64,000 nucleotides of DNA from an uncultured Pseudohongiella sp. (GTDB lineage Bacteria; Pseudomonadota; Gammaproteobacteria; Pseudomonadales; Pseudohongiellaceae): contig OX638323.1 of the NCBI GenBank assembly GCA_951812715.1, positions 1,674,001 to 1,738,000 of the forward strand, given 5' to 3'. The notes under the pieces were generated by a model. That model saw nothing but the letters and a program-made list of their open reading frames with translations. It was not told where the DNA came from and did not search any database. This document shows, piece by piece, positions 1 through 10,080 of this stretch (position 1 is the first letter of the stretch; each line of letters begins with the position of its first letter). The translations under genes and the position numbers were made by a program.

Positions 1-169
1 CAAGACCAAGCGCCGCTTCCTGCCGAATATCCAGAGCCACCGGTTCTGGGTGGAATCGGAGAAGCGGTTCGTCAAATTGCGGTTATCCACCAAGGGCATG
101 CGCATCATCGACAAGAACGGCATCGACAAGGTGCTGGCCGACGTTCGCGCCAGGGGGATACGGGTATGA
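1..169 (+). CDS. rpmB: 50S ribosomal protein L28, 3' part
   Basis: Only the last 55 codons are in the window; the reading frame begins at base 2 and stops at TGA 167-169. The visible protein reads as the C-terminal part of L28, a small basic protein of the large ribosomal subunit, with the stretch [16 protein letters not shown] followed by a tail rich in K, R, I and D. The last codons overlap the start of rpmG, as in the usual gammaproteobacterial rpmB-rpmG operon. The N-terminus lies upstream of the window. Confidence 0.95.
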   Translation, partial: KTKRRFLPNIQSHRFWVESEKRFVKLRLSTKGMRIIDKNGIDKVLADVRARGIRV

Positions 170-321
170 GAGAAAAAATCAAACTGGTTTCAAGCGCCGG
201 CACCGGTCACTACTACACTACCGACAAGAACAAGCGCACTACTCCCGACAAGATCGAAATCCGCAAATTCGATCCGGTCGTGCGCAAGCACGTGGTCTAC
301 AAGGAAGCGAAGATCAAGTGA
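166..321 (+). CDS. rpmG: 50S ribosomal protein L33
   Basis: This 51-residue protein begins [14 protein letters not shown] and contains [17 protein letters not shown] and a C-terminal KEAKIK, all typical of L33 of the large ribosomal subunit. Length matches the family. The ATG overlaps the rpmB stop codon (ATGA), so translation of the two is probably coupled. The zinc-binding cysteine pairs of some L33 proteins are absent, so this is the cysteine-free form common in Gammaproteobacteria. The stop is 3 bases from the end of the oppositely oriented cmoB. Confidence 0.97.
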   Translation: MREKIKLVSSAGTGHYYTTDKNKRTTPDKIEIRKFDPVVRKHVVYKEAKIK

Positions 322-324
322 ACT

Positions 325-1287
325 TCATTCGGGCCGCCGCGCGGTAATGATTACCCGCGCCGGAGCCGGATAGCCCTCTATCGTTCGCGACGGATCTCCG
401 GCATCCAACGCGTCTTTCAGTGAATCAAAAGGCATCCAGTCAGTCTTGCGCTGCTCCGTCGGCGTGGTGAAGCCGCGGTCCAGGATACGCATATCCACAA
501 AGCCGCAACGTCTCAGCCATGCCTCCAGTGTCGCGATCGACGGCAGGAACCAGACATTGCGCATCCGCGCATATCGATCCGCCGGTATCAGGCTGTAGCC
601 CTCGCCGCCTTCGCTAAACAGCGTTTCCAGCACCAGTTCGCCGCCGGGACGCAGACAATCGCGCAGCAACAGCAGGTGATCGAGCGGCGAACGGCGGTGG
701 TAGAGCACGCCCATCGAGAACACCGTATCGAAATAACCGCTGCGCGCGGGAAACTGTTCCAGCGGCATGGGCAACACCCAGCAATTCGCATCCTGAACGA
801 ATGACTTCAGCGCCCAGAATTGCATGACATAAGGAATATGCGGATCGAGGCCGATGACCTGGGCGGCTTTCCGGCCCAGCATCCGAAAACAGTAATAGCC
901 GTTGCCGCAGCCGACGTCGAGCACCTTGCGACCTTCCAGAGTGGATATTTCCCCGTCCAGCCGGGACCATTTCATGTCGCAGCGCCATTCGCTGTCGAGC
1001 CGGATGCCGAATACTTCGAACGGACCCTTGCGCCAGGGCATGAATTCCATCAGTTGCCGGCACAGTTCCCGCCTGACGGCGCCATCGCAATCGGCCGGGC
1101 TGCCAATGGCGACCTGGTCGCTGAAATCGGTTGTTGAAGGAAGGATTCTCGGCAATTGACCAATTTGCTCCAGCCGGCGCGGGAAGTCGCCATGGCGAAT
1201 CAGTCTCAGGTTCTCTTCGGAAAGATCGGCGGCCAACCCGGCCAGAGATGTATCGCGGACTTGTTCAAGCAGAGACGCGAAGTTCAT
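325..1287 (-). CDS. cmoB: tRNA U34 carboxymethyltransferase CmoB
   Basis: The 320-residue protein matches CmoB, which transfers a carboxymethyl group from carboxy-SAM to 5-hydroxyuridine at tRNA position 34, forming cmo5U. The conserved block WRKGPFEVFG...DSEWR...KW lies at residues 85-107, and the class I methyltransferase motif VLDVGCGNGYY follows at about 122. Length is that of the family (about 320). Its partner cmoA lies upstream on the same strand, but 320 bases of repeat DNA separate them, whereas the two genes are usually adjacent. It converges on rpmG with almost no spacer. Confidence 0.96.
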   Translation of the reverse strand: MNFASLLEQVRDTSLAGLAADLSEENLRLIRHGDFPRRLEQIGQLPRILPSTTDFSDQVAIGSPADCDGAVRRELCRQLMEFMPWRKGPFEVFGIRLDSEWRCDMKWSRLDGEISTLEGRKVLDVGCGNGYYCFRMLGRKAAQVIGLDPHIPYVMQFWALKSFVQDANCWVLPMPLEQFPARSGYFDTVFSMGVLYHRRSPLDHLLLLRDCLRPGGELVLETLFSEGGEGYSLIPADRYARMRNVWFLPSIATLEAWLRRCGFVDMRILDRGFTTPTEQRKTDWMPFDSLKDALDAGDPSRTIEGYPAPARVIITARRPE

Positions 1288-1309
1288 CGGTTATCTCATT
1301 TTATATGCG

Positions 1310-1600
1310 GTCGACGAACCGCGATTGGTTTCCCATGAATTCCCCTTGAATTCCCAACCGCGATGGGTGTCCCATGAATTCGGGGTGGGTGTCCCATGAA
1401 TTCTCCTGAAGTTTGCCCTAAATCTTGGATGGGTGTCCCATGAAGTTTTCCCATGAATTTTTTGTGGGTGTCCCATTAGTATCATTAGTTTCCCATTAGT
1501 TTTTTGTGGGTGTCCCATTAGTTTTTTTGTGGGTGTCCCATTATTTCCCCATTATTTTTTCCCACTAATTTTCTTGGGTGTCCTATTAATTTTCCCTAAT
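1310..1600. repeat. Degenerate direct-repeat array between cmoA and cmoB
   Basis: About 290 bases hold at least seven copies of a unit centred on GGGTGTCCCAT followed by TAGTTTTT or GAATTC-like tails, with partial TTTCCCAT copies between. Periodicity is irregular, about 20 to 45 bases. The region is AT-rich compared with its surroundings and fills the whole cmoA-cmoB gap. Frames through it read as runs such as MGHPQK and WDTHR, which are by-products of the repeat and not a gene. The units are too short and too variable for CRISPR. Origin is unknown; similarity to repeats associated with REP transposases is only a possibility. Confidence 0.85.
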
Positions 1601-1607
1601 TTTGTGA

Positions 1608-2348
1608 TCACTGGGTGTTCCGCTTGACGGCGACCATCGAGGTGAAATTGAAGCATTGGAACCATTGCTCAACCGATTCGAATCCGGCTTTGACAAGCCG
1701 GGCTCGATGCGCCGCCACGGATTCCGGCAACAGCACTTTTTCCAATGCGGTTCGCTTGCGGCTGATTTCGAGTTCGCTGTAGCCCATATCCTGTTTGAAC
1801 TGGTGGTACATGTCGATGTAGAGCTCGTTCAGACGCGGGTCGTCCAGCACGATCTTCTCCGACAGAATCAGAATGCCGCCGGGAATCATGCCGTCGTGAA
1901 TCCCACGCAGCAGCGCGGCCCGATCTTCCAGCGGAATAAATTGCAAGGTGAAATTGAGGACGACGACCGAAGCGTTTTCGATGACGCAGTCGCGGATGTC
2001 CTCATGCCGGCATTGCACCGGACCGCCGCCGAGCGCGGCCAGCCGCTCCTCGAGCCCGTCGAGCATGGGCCGGGAATTGTCCACGGCGATAATTTCGCAA
2101 GGGTTATCTTGCATGCGCCGGGCGATAGCCAGACTGGCGGCGCCGAGACTGCAGCCGAGATCGTAGATGCGGGCGCCGGGCTTGCGGTGCTTCCGCGCCA
2201 GTGCCGCGGTCATGGCGATTATCGTGGTATAGCCGGGCACCGAGCGGTGAATCATATCCTCGAACACCGCCGCCACCTTTTCGTCGAAAACGAAGTCTCC
2301 CGGCATCATGTTGCCGGCATACAACTTGTCTCTGGGCGGAGCTTTCAT
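1608..2348 (-). CDS. cmoA: Carboxy-S-adenosyl-L-methionine synthase CmoA
   Basis: The 246-residue protein matches CmoA, which makes carboxy-SAM from SAM and prephenate for the CmoB reaction. Visible signatures are RDKLYAG near the N-terminus, FDEKVAAVFEDMI...R.VPGY at 21-40 and the modified SAM motif YDLGCSLGA at 62-70. Length equals the E. coli family member. Its start codon overlaps the stop of trmB by 4 bases, so it appears to be the last gene of a thiS-thiG-trmB-cmoA group before the repeat array. Confidence 0.96.
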   Translation of the reverse strand: MKAPPRDKLYAGNMMPGDFVFDEKVAAVFEDMIHRSVPGYTTIIAMTAALARKHRKPGARIYDLGCSLGAASLAIARRMQDNPCEIIAVDNSRPMLDGLEERLAALGGGPVQCRHEDIRDCVIENASVVVLNFTLQFIPLEDRAALLRGIHDGMIPGGILILSEKIVLDDPRLNELYIDMYHQFKQDMGYSELEISRKRTALEKVLLPESVAAHRARLVKAGFESVEQWFQCFNFTSMVAVKRNTQ

Positions 2349-3043
2349 GATCCGCTCTTGTAATAGAGCAGGTCGCGGACTTCATGGCCGAGGCGCCTGC
2401 CCCGGAGTTCGAAGCGGGTCAGCGGGCGCTCCGGATTTTGCCAGCAACCGTCCCCGCCGAAGCGATTGCGAAATTCGGGAATCTGATCCATTACCTCCAT
2501 CATCTGCTCAAGATAGGGCGGCCAATCCGTCGCCAGGTGGACCTCTCCCCCGGGTTTCAGCCGGCTCGACACCAGTTGCATGAATTCAACTTGCACGAGG
2601 CGCCGCTTGTGATGGCGTTTACGCGGCCAGGGATCGGGAAAAAGAATGAGCACACGGTCGATACCGGCGTCACCGATATTGTCACTGAACACCTCCACCG
2701 CATCGTGGCAGATTACCCGGACGTTCTCCAGCTCGTGGCGGACCATGCCCTGCAACAGGCGGCCGATTCCGGGCCGGTATACGTCGATGCCGAGAAAGTT
2801 CGTGTGCGGCTGCTCGCGCGCCATTTGCAGCAGCGACTCTCCGGAACCGAAGCCGATTTCGACTGTCAGCGCCTGTTCTTTCGCAAACAATTGGCCCGGG
2901 TCCAGCGGACCGGGTTGCAAGTCGATTACGTATTGCGCGGAAAACCGCTCGATGGCCCGGCGCTGACCGCCGGTCAGGCGTCCCGATCTGATGACGTAGC
3001 TGCGAACCGGCCTTCGCGCCGACAGTTTCTGCGAGGCGGTCAC
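2345..3043 (-). CDS. trmB: tRNA (guanine-N7-)-methyltransferase TrmB
   Basis: This 232-residue SAM-dependent enzyme would methylate G46 in the variable loop of tRNA. The SAM site [12 protein letters not shown] lies at about 61-72, followed by [12 protein letters not shown] and the hallmark [16 protein letters not shown] at 135-150. N- and C-terminal lengths are normal. It overlaps thiG by 4 bases upstream and cmoA by 4 bases downstream, which points to translational coupling in one operon. Confidence 0.96.
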   Translation of the reverse strand: MTASQKLSARRPVRSYVIRSGRLTGGQRRAIERFSAQYVIDLQPGPLDPGQLFAKEQALTVEIGFGSGESLLQMAREQPHTNFLGIDVYRPGIGRLLQGMVRHELENVRVICHDAVEVFSDNIGDAGIDRVLILFPDPWPRKRHHKRRLVQVEFMQLVSSRLKPGGEVHLATDWPPYLEQMMEVMDQIPEFRNRFGGDGCWQNPERPLTRFELRGRRLGHEVRDLLYYKSGS

Positions 3044-3861
3044 AGAGGAGGAAAGAAAGTTCCGGTTTCCGGCGAAGAGGCGCTGGAATATAGCCTTCGC
3101 GGCATGCGTCCGGCGAGAAAGGCTTCGCGGCCCGCGGCCACCGCCTTTTTCATCGCCGAAGCCATGAGCACGGGGTTTTTCGCTTCGGCGATGGCGGTAT
3201 TCATGAGCACGCCGGCGCAGCCGAGTTCCATGGCGATGCTGGCGTCGGAAGCGGTGCCCACGCCCGCATCGACGATGATAGGCGTAGTCGCGTTTTCGAG
3301 AATCATGCGGATATTGTAGGGATTGCGGATGCCAAGCCCGGAGCCGATCGGAGCGCCCAGCGGCATCACCGAAACACAGCCGATCTCTTCCAGTTCCTTG
3401 GCGACCAGCGGATCGTCACTGGTGTAGACCATTACGTCGAAGCCGTCCTTGACCAGTATCCGCGCGGCTTTCAGGGTCTCGGTGACATTCGGAAACAGCG
3501 TTTTCCTGTCGCCCAGGACTTCCAGCTTGACCAACTTGTGACCGTCGAGCAATTCCCGCGCCATCTTGCAGGTGCGCACGGCGTCCTCGGCGTTGTAACA
3601 GCCGGCGGTGTTGGGCAGGATGGTAAAGTCATCGGGCGAGACGAAGTCGAGCAGGCTCGGCTCGCCGCTGTTCTGGCCGAGGTTGACGCGACGGATGGCG
3701 ACCGTGAGAATCTCGGCGCCGCTGGCTTCGAGGGCGGCCCGGTTTTGCTCGAAATCGCGATACTTGCCGCTGCCGATGATGAGCCGGGACGCGTAGCTTC
3801 GGCCGGCTATCAGCAATGGGTCCGCGGCGCTTTGGGTTGTGATGTTGATTTCAGCCTCCAC
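3040..3861 (-). CDS. thiG: Thiazole synthase ThiG
   Basis: ThiG forms the thiazole phosphate ring of thiamine from 1-deoxyxylulose 5-phosphate, dehydroglycine and the thiocarboxylate of ThiS. The protein shows [39 protein letters not shown], the lysine-bearing LVKLEVLGD and the phosphate-binding [14 protein letters not shown], all typical of ThiG. I chose the GTG at 3861 (273 residues) because it overlaps the end of thiS and gives the usual N-terminus just before the first conserved strand. An upstream start would run deep into thiS in another frame. Confidence 0.93.
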   Translation of the reverse strand: MEAEINITTQSAADPLLIAGRSYASRLIIGSGKYRDFEQNRAALEASGAEILTVAIRRVNLGQNSGEPSLLDFVSPDDFTILPNTAGCYNAEDAVRTCKMARELLDGHKLVKLEVLGDRKTLFPNVTETLKAARILVKDGFDVMVYTSDDPLVAKELEEIGCVSVMPLGAPIGSGLGIRNPYNIRMILENATTPIIVDAGVGTASDASIAMELGCAGVLMNTAIAEAKNPVLMASAMKKAVAAGREAFLAGRMPRRLYSSASSPETGTFFPPL

Positions 3862-4051
3862 CGATCGCCTGAACGATTTCCAGTTTATCACCTGGCGCCA
3901 GAATGGTTTCGCCAAACTTGCCGCGCGGCACGATTTCACCGTTCAATTCCAAAGCGATCCGGCGGCCGGTTACGCCCAGTTCACTTACCAGTTCCGCCAC
4001 TGAAAGCGGTTGCGGAAGGATTCTGGATTCCCCGTTTACGATGAGTTCCAT
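3851..4051 (-). CDS. thiS: Sulfur carrier protein ThiS
   Basis: This 66-residue ubiquitin-fold protein begins MELIVNGE, has the central [11 protein letters not shown] and [11 protein letters not shown], and ends in IGGG. The terminal Gly-Gly is the site that is adenylated and thiocarboxylated before sulfur transfer to ThiG. Length is normal. It overlaps the inferred thiG start, the usual thiS-thiG arrangement. Confidence 0.95.
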   Translation of the reverse strand: MELIVNGESRILPQPLSVAELVSELGVTGRRIALELNGEIVPRGKFGETILAPGDKLEIVQAIGGG

Positions 4052-4078
4052 ATCGGCCTCGTCAATATTGCCGGCGCT

Positions 4079-4447
4079 TCATCGACTCAGGGCGAACACG
4101 CAGAGGCACAGCCAGCCGGCGAGGAATCCGAGTCCGCCAAGCGGCGTGATCGCTCCCAGCCAGCGAACGCCGGTCAGCGCCAGCAAATACAAGCTGCCGG
4201 AGAATAGCACAATGCCGGCGAGGAACAGGTAGCCGCTCGCCCGGGGCAATGCCGCGGCAGGGAAATGCAATGTCAACAGGGCAACTCCGAGCAGGGCGAG
4301 AGAATGATAGAAATGGTATTGCACCGCGGTCTGAAAGGTTTCCATCAGGTCGGCGGTGAGTCTGGCGCGAAGTCCATGGGCGCCGAAAGCGCCAAGCGCG
4401 ACAGCGAGGAATCCGTTACCGGCGGCGAGAAACAGGAACTTGCTCAT
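4079..4447 (-). CDS. DUF423 family small membrane protein
   Basis: The 122-residue protein has four predicted transmembrane stretches and the family signature GAFGAHGLR near residue 20, followed by TAVQYHFYHSLALL. This matches the DUF423 (YgdD-like) inner-membrane family, whose role is unknown. It lies 27 bases upstream of thiS on the same strand and may be cotranscribed, although no functional link to thiamine synthesis is implied. Confidence 0.9.
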   Translation of the reverse strand: MSKFLFLAAGNGFLAVALGAFGAHGLRARLTADLMETFQTAVQYHFYHSLALLGVALLTLHFPAAALPRASGYLFLAGIVLFSGSLYLLALTGVRWLGAITPLGGLGFLAGWLCLCVFALSR

Positions 4448-4499
4448 GGTACGATCCAGCCTTCTGTCTCGACATTCTGTCGAGTCGTTCAGCCCTCAA

Positions 4500-4625
4500 A
4501 ATGCCGCGCATTTTGTCGGCTTCACCGATCCGGACCTCACCCAAGCATAGCTCGGCGCCGTTTCGGCTGCGCGCGAAGCTGACGCTTCGCGAACGCTTGC
4601 CTCCACTCAAGCCTGTATCCTGTTC
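4500..4625 (-). repeat. Interspersed repeat, REP-like core, reverse copy
   Basis: Between the DUF423 gene and rpoH lies GCGCGAAGCTGACGCTTCGC followed by GAACGCTTGCCTCCACTC. Read on the minus strand this matches the palindromic module seen at 14.3, 18.9 and 22.9 kb (GGCAAG-GTTTTCGAAGCGCGGCTTCGAG-CCGGAACGGCGC). An adjoining stretch around 4480 (GTCGTTCAGCCCTCAAA) recurs near 48.16 kb next to the copy there. It may act as a REP-type or termination element downstream of rpoH. Confidence 0.65.
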
Positions 4626-4667
4626 GGCGGCCAGCTCAGCCGGCGCAATGATTGTAGGCGGGAGGGA

Positions 4668-5537
4668 TCAGGCCGCCATTCGCGCCTTGATCTTTTTCAT
4701 GGCGTCTTTTTCGATCTGCCGCACTCGCTCGGCGGAAATGCCATATTCCGCGGCCAGATCGTGCAAGGTCGCTTTGGCGTCCTCGAAAAACCAGCGTTTC
4801 TGCAATATGTCCCGGCTGCGCTCGTCGAGTTGCGCCATGGCCTGGTGCAAGGATGCGCCATTGACTTCTTCCCACTCGGATTCTTCCAGTTGAATCGCCG
4901 GATCGGCGCTCCTGTCTTCGAGATAATTCGCTGGAGCGCGGAAATCGCCGTCTTCGGAACTTTCGGGATCGGCGTCGAAGGATCTGTCATAGGCGCACAT
5001 GCGGCCTTCCATCTGCCTTACAACCTTGGCATCCACACCCAGATCCTGGGCCAGCGCTTCGGCTTCCTCGTTGTTGAACCAGCCAAGCTGTTTCTTGGCG
5101 GAGCGTAGATTGAAGAACAGCTTGCGTTGCGCCTTGGTGGTGGCAATCTTGACAATGCGCCAGTTGCGCAGGATGAATTCGTGCATTTCCGCCCGGATCC
5201 AATGCACAGCGAAGGATACCAGGCGTACGCCCACGTTCGGATCGAAGCGTTTGACGGCCTTCATCAGTCCGACGTTGCCTTCCTGGATCAGGTCAGCCTG
5301 GGACAGGCCGTAACCGGAATAGGTCCTGGCGATATGTACGACGAAACGCAGATGCGCCAGTACAAGCTGGCGTGCCGCTTCGACGTTGTCGTTGCAGAAA
5401 TATTCGCGAGCCAGTTCGAGCTCCTGCTCGGGAGTCAGCACCGCGATATTGTTCACGCTTGCGATATAGGCAGTCAAATCCCGACCCGGACTGGCGGGCC
5501 AGACTGTCTGCAATGCTGTAGAGGCGCTACTGCTCAT
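4668..5537 (-). CDS. rpoH: RNA polymerase heat-shock sigma factor RpoH
   Basis: The 289-residue protein is a sigma-70 family factor of the sigma-32 class. It shows region 2 (LRFVVHIARTYSGYGL...DLIQEGNVGLMKAVKRFDP), the RpoH-specific box QRKLFFNLR and a region 4.2 helix-turn-helix (LHDLAAEYGISAERVRQIE). I chose the ATG at 5537, preceded by AAGGA, over a GTG 11 codons upstream; length then matches the family (about 285). ftsY lies upstream on the same strand, but the ftsE and ftsX genes normally found between them are missing. A TTGACA hexamer upstream could be a -35 element, with no good -10. Confidence 0.96.
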   Translation of the reverse strand: MSSSASTALQTVWPASPGRDLTAYIASVNNIAVLTPEQELELAREYFCNDNVEAARQLVLAHLRFVVHIARTYSGYGLSQADLIQEGNVGLMKAVKRFDPNVGVRLVSFAVHWIRAEMHEFILRNWRIVKIATTKAQRKLFFNLRSAKKQLGWFNNEEAEALAQDLGVDAKVVRQMEGRMCAYDRSFDADPESSEDGDFRAPANYLEDRSADPAIQLEESEWEEVNGASLHQAMAQLDERSRDILQKRWFFEDAKATLHDLAAEYGISAERVRQIEKDAMKKIKARMAA

Positions 5538-5766
5538 TTCATTCTGTTCCTTGTTCGCTTTGCGAAGCACCGCGAATCTTCCGGCTTTTTTGCAATATTG
5601 TCAAGACCTTGCGGTCTTTTTGCGTATCCCTCTGATTATTCGTAGAACGTTTGAGTTCTAGCAAAAACGCTGTTTTTGTCAGCCTCCGCCTGGCTAGCCC
5701 TGCAACTGTAACCGGCCTTGGGTAGCGGTATATGGACGAAACCAAGAGAATTCAAGTTCCGGACGC

Positions 5767-6747
5767 TCAATCGCTGAATAACGCTTCCACGAATTCGCGC
5801 GCCGCGAAAGGGCGCAAGTCGCCGGCCTGTTCGCCAATGCCGATAAAGCGCAGCGGAATGCCGAACCGTTTCGCGATTGCAAATACCACGCCGCCCTTGG
5901 CGGTGCCGTCGAGCTTGGTTAATACGATCCCGGTCAAGGCAGTGCTTTGGTGGAAACTTTCCGCCTGATTCACCGCGTTCTGCCCCGTAGTCGCATCGAG
6001 CGCGAGCAGGATCTCGTCAGGGACGCCTTCGTCCTGCTTGCGCAATACGCGCACAATCTTTTCCAGTTCGCGCATGAGATTGTCCCGGGTATGCAGGCGG
6101 CCCGCGGTGTCGGCGATGAGCACGTCGATGCCCCGCGCCCGGGCCGACTGCCAGGCATCGAAAATAACCGCCGCGCTATCGGCGCCGGCCGCCTGGGCGA
6201 TAACGGGAACGCCGTTGCGTTCGCCCCAGGCTTGCAACTGTTCGACCGCGGCGGCGCGGAAGGTATCGCCCGCGGCCAGCATCACCGAATGTCCCTGGTC
6301 GCGCAGCCGCCGCGCCAGCTTGCCGATGGTGGTGGTCTTGCCGGCGCCGTTCACGCCGACCATGAGAATGACGAATGGCCGGTCGGACGACGCCACCCGC
6401 AACGGCTTTTCACACGGCAGCAGGATGCCGGTCAATTCGTCCTTGAGCGCGGCGACGAACTCTTCGGCATCCAACAGTTGGCGGCGGTCAAGTTTGCGCC
6501 GGAGAGCGGCGATCACCTCATCGCAAGCCTCGATTCCCACATCGGCGGAAAGCAGCCGGGTTTCGACGTCATCCAGCAGTTCGGCATCGATTCGGACCTG
6601 GCCCGCCGCCATGGCCGCCATACCTTCCCGAAAACGCGCGCCAGTCTTGCTCAGACCCTGCCGAAGGCGGGCGAACAACCCGCCGCCTTCAGCGCTCGAT
6701 GCAGACTCCTCATCCCCGGAGCGGGATGATTTTCCGAACTTGAGCAT
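5767..6747 (-). CDS. ftsY: Signal recognition particle receptor FtsY
   Basis: FtsY docks ribosome-SRP complexes at the inner membrane and hydrolyses GTP with Ffh. The 326-residue protein has a short charged, glycine-rich N-terminus, an N domain ([18 protein letters not shown]) and a G domain with [35 protein letters not shown] and [11 protein letters not shown]. The ATG at 6747 (MLKFGKSS) was chosen because any longer form overlaps the divergent rsmD. The acidic A domain is much shorter than in E. coli, as in many other bacteria. Confidence 0.95.
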   Translation of the reverse strand: MLKFGKSSRSGDEESASSAEGGGLFARLRQGLSKTGARFREGMAAMAAGQVRIDAELLDDVETRLLSADVGIEACDEVIAALRRKLDRRQLLDAEEFVAALKDELTGILLPCEKPLRVASSDRPFVILMVGVNGAGKTTTIGKLARRLRDQGHSVMLAAGDTFRAAAVEQLQAWGERNGVPVIAQAAGADSAAVIFDAWQSARARGIDVLIADTAGRLHTRDNLMRELEKIVRVLRKQDEGVPDEILLALDATTGQNAVNQAESFHQSTALTGIVLTKLDGTAKGGVVFAIAKRFGIPLRFIGIGEQAGDLRPFAAREFVEALFSD

Positions 6748-6838
6748 GGAATGTTCTCGAATTTGGCGGCGGGCTATGCTATCACCACCCCGGCCCGGCG
6801 GACAAAGCCGCGAGCATTGACCAAAAGGAACTTTCAGC

Positions 6839-7416
6839 ATGAAGCACAGCCGAAACCGGCGGAAAAGCGCCGTGCGCATCATCGGCGGCGGCTTGCGCGG
6901 TCGGCTGCTGCACTTTCCGGAAATCGACGGCCTGCGCCCGACGCCAAACCGGATTCGCGAGACCCTGTTCAATTGGCTGCGGGAAAAAGTCGATGGCAAA
7001 ATCTGCCTGGATCTTTTTGCCGGCAGCGGCGCGCTCGGATTCGAAGCGCTATCCCGGGGGGCGGCCCAGGTGATTTTCGTTGAGCGCAATGCCGCGGCCT
7101 GCCGGGCGCTGGCGGAAAACACTCGCAATCTGCAAACGGAAAATGCGGAAATTCATCATACCTCGGCCTGGGACTGGCTGCGTCAGACCCGTCAGCCGCC
7201 GTCGAGTATCGAACTGGTGTTTCTCGATCCACCATTCGCCGGCGGCCTGTTGCCTCAGGCTTGCGAAACGCTGGAGCGAAGCGGCCTGCTTGCCCGGCGC
7301 GCGTTGATCTACCTGGAGGCCGAAACCGAGGTCCGGCCGCGGCAGTTGCCGGACAACTGGCGCATGGAAAAATCGGGCTCGGCCGGCGATGTGCATTATT
7401 TTCTTGCGCGGCGCGA

Positions 7417-7420
<4 letters not shown>
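6839..7420 (+). CDS. rsmD: 16S rRNA (guanine966-N2)-methyltransferase RsmD
   Basis: The 193-residue protein carries the RsmD signatures RIIGGGLRGR, GLRPTPNRIRETLFNWL, the SAM motif CLDLFAGSGALGFEALSRGA and the catalytic VFLDPPFAGG. It methylates G966 of 16S rRNA in the assembled small subunit. It is divergent from ftsY (91 bases between starts), a common gammaproteobacterial arrangement, and its stop overlaps the next gene by 4 bases. Confidence 0.95.
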
Positions 7421-8942
<1,522 letters not shown>

Positions 8943-9086
8943 GGAAGCTCTGATTCAGCCAGAGTTTCCCCGCGGCACAGGGATGCGCCGCCGAATTGGA
9001 TGGCGTAACTCATTGACTTCGCTAGCAATAAATCACACTTTGTTTTGCGATAATAAAAATTCCATGCGGGAATTTTCAGAGAATAC
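8943..9086 (+). repeat. Interspersed repeat copy with hairpin head
   Basis: The segment starts with a hairpin (GGAAGCTCTG ... CAGAGTTTCC, 8943-8969) directly after the coaD stop and continues with GCGGCACAG, TGGCGTAACTCATTGACTTC, TTTGTTTTGCG and TTCAGAGAATACT. The same modules, in the same order, occur at 14.2 and 18.7 kb. The hairpin could end transcription of the rsmD-coaD group, and the opposing mutM ends right beside it. The palindromic REP-like core found in other copies is missing here. Confidence 0.7.
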
Positions 9087-9902
9087 TTAGGTCTGACAGG
9101 CCGGGCAGAATACAGTGGAGCGCTGACCGAGGCGGATTTCGCGCAGGATTGCGGAACAGCGTACGCATTCTTCACCGCCCCTTCCGTAAACGTTCAACTG
9201 CTGCTTGAAATAGCCGGGCTTGCCGTCGCCGCCGCTGAAATCGCGCAAGGTCGTTCCGCCCGCGCGTATCGCATCGCCAAGCACCAACCGTATCGCTTCG
9301 GCCAGTTTTTCATAGCGCTCCGCCGAAATCCTGCCGCCGGCCCGGGCCGGATGGATGCCAGCCAGAAACAGCGCTTCGCAGGCATAGATATTGCCGACAC
9401 CGACGACTGTATGGGAATCCATGATCAGATTCTTGACCGCGCTCTTGCGCCCCCGGCTCTTGCGATAGAGCAGGGAACCGTCGAACTCGTCTCCCAGCGG
9501 CTCGGGACCCAACCCCAGCAACAGCGGATGTTCCCGAGCGCCCGCCGGCTGCCAGAGCATGCTGCCGAACCTGCGCGGATCGGTAAAGCGCAGCGCGCTG
9601 CCAGAGTCGAATACGATATCGACATGAGCGTGCTTGCCGGGAGGTTCGTTTTCGGGAGTCATGCGCAGACTTCCCGACATTCCCAGGTGGACGAGCAGCA
9701 CCCCGCTATCACATTGGAATAGCAGATATTTCGCGCGCCGGCCGACCGAAGCGAAGCGCCGACCCGGAAGTTGTTCCGCCAGGGCATCAGGCACTGGCCA
9801 GCGCAAGCGGCTTTCGCGCACTTCCACCCGCACGATTTTCTGATCGATCACGTAAGGGGCTACGCCCCGGCGCGTGATCTCGACTTCGGGAAGTTCGGGC
9901 AA
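9087..9902 (-). CDS. mutM: Formamidopyrimidine-DNA glycosylase MutM
   Basis: The 271-residue protein begins MPELPEVE, with catalytic Pro2 and Glu3, and has the [11 protein letters not shown] strand, the lysine-bearing PPGKHAHVD loop, the FTDPRRFG region, the helix-two-turn-helix part ([13 protein letters not shown]) and a C-terminal zinc finger with CVRC and CPAC. It removes 8-oxoguanine and formamidopyrimidines. All expected catalytic and zinc residues are visible. Length is normal. Confidence 0.97.
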   Translation of the reverse strand: MPELPEVEITRRGVAPYVIDQKIVRVEVRESRLRWPVPDALAEQLPGRRFASVGRRAKYLLFQCDSGVLLVHLGMSGSLRMTPENEPPGKHAHVDIVFDSGSALRFTDPRRFGSMLWQPAGAREHPLLLGLGPEPLGDEFDGSLLYRKSRGRKSAVKNLIMDSHTVVGVGNIYACEALFLAGIHPARAGGRISAERYEKLAEAIRLVLGDAIRAGGTTLRDFSGGDGKPGYFKQQLNVYGRGGEECVRCSAILREIRLGQRSTVFCPACQT

Positions 9903-10080
9903 GCGGGCCTCCGGCGGTGATTTGTCAGCGGGGCCCGAAGTTATAATTCGGACTCGCCGGAATGTACAGTGCGCCCGCTACCCGAACATAGAGCGAAAAC
10001 GCCCATTTCTCAAAAAAGAGCTCGAACAAGGGTAAATTTTCCGGCGCTTATGTAACATGGGCCGCCATCAGGACAGCCGC

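Noticed and set aside
1291..1518. 75-codon minus-strand frame with MGHPQK and WDTHR runs
   Set aside because: It is the translation of the short direct repeats; no ribosome-binding site and no family.
1310..1600. CRISPR array
   Set aside because: Units are about 11-16 bases, spacing is irregular, spacers are mostly variants of the repeat, and no cas gene is near.
5603..5622. Intrinsic terminator AAGACCTTGCGGTCTTTTT
   Set aside because: The T-run is on the plus strand, but both neighbouring genes are on the minus strand, so it does not fit as their terminator; kept only as a hairpin near the rpoH start.
5947..6820. Two 260-codon plus-strand frames over ftsY
   Set aside because: Antisense shadows of the FtsY G domain with low-complexity Arg/Ser composition.
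6748..7128. N-terminal extension of FtsY
   Set aside because: It would overlap the rsmD start on the other strand and shows no FtsY-like sequence.
7261..7416. Upstream extension of the YheT-like protein
   Set aside because: It lies inside rsmD in another frame; the ATG at 7417 gives the family N-terminus.
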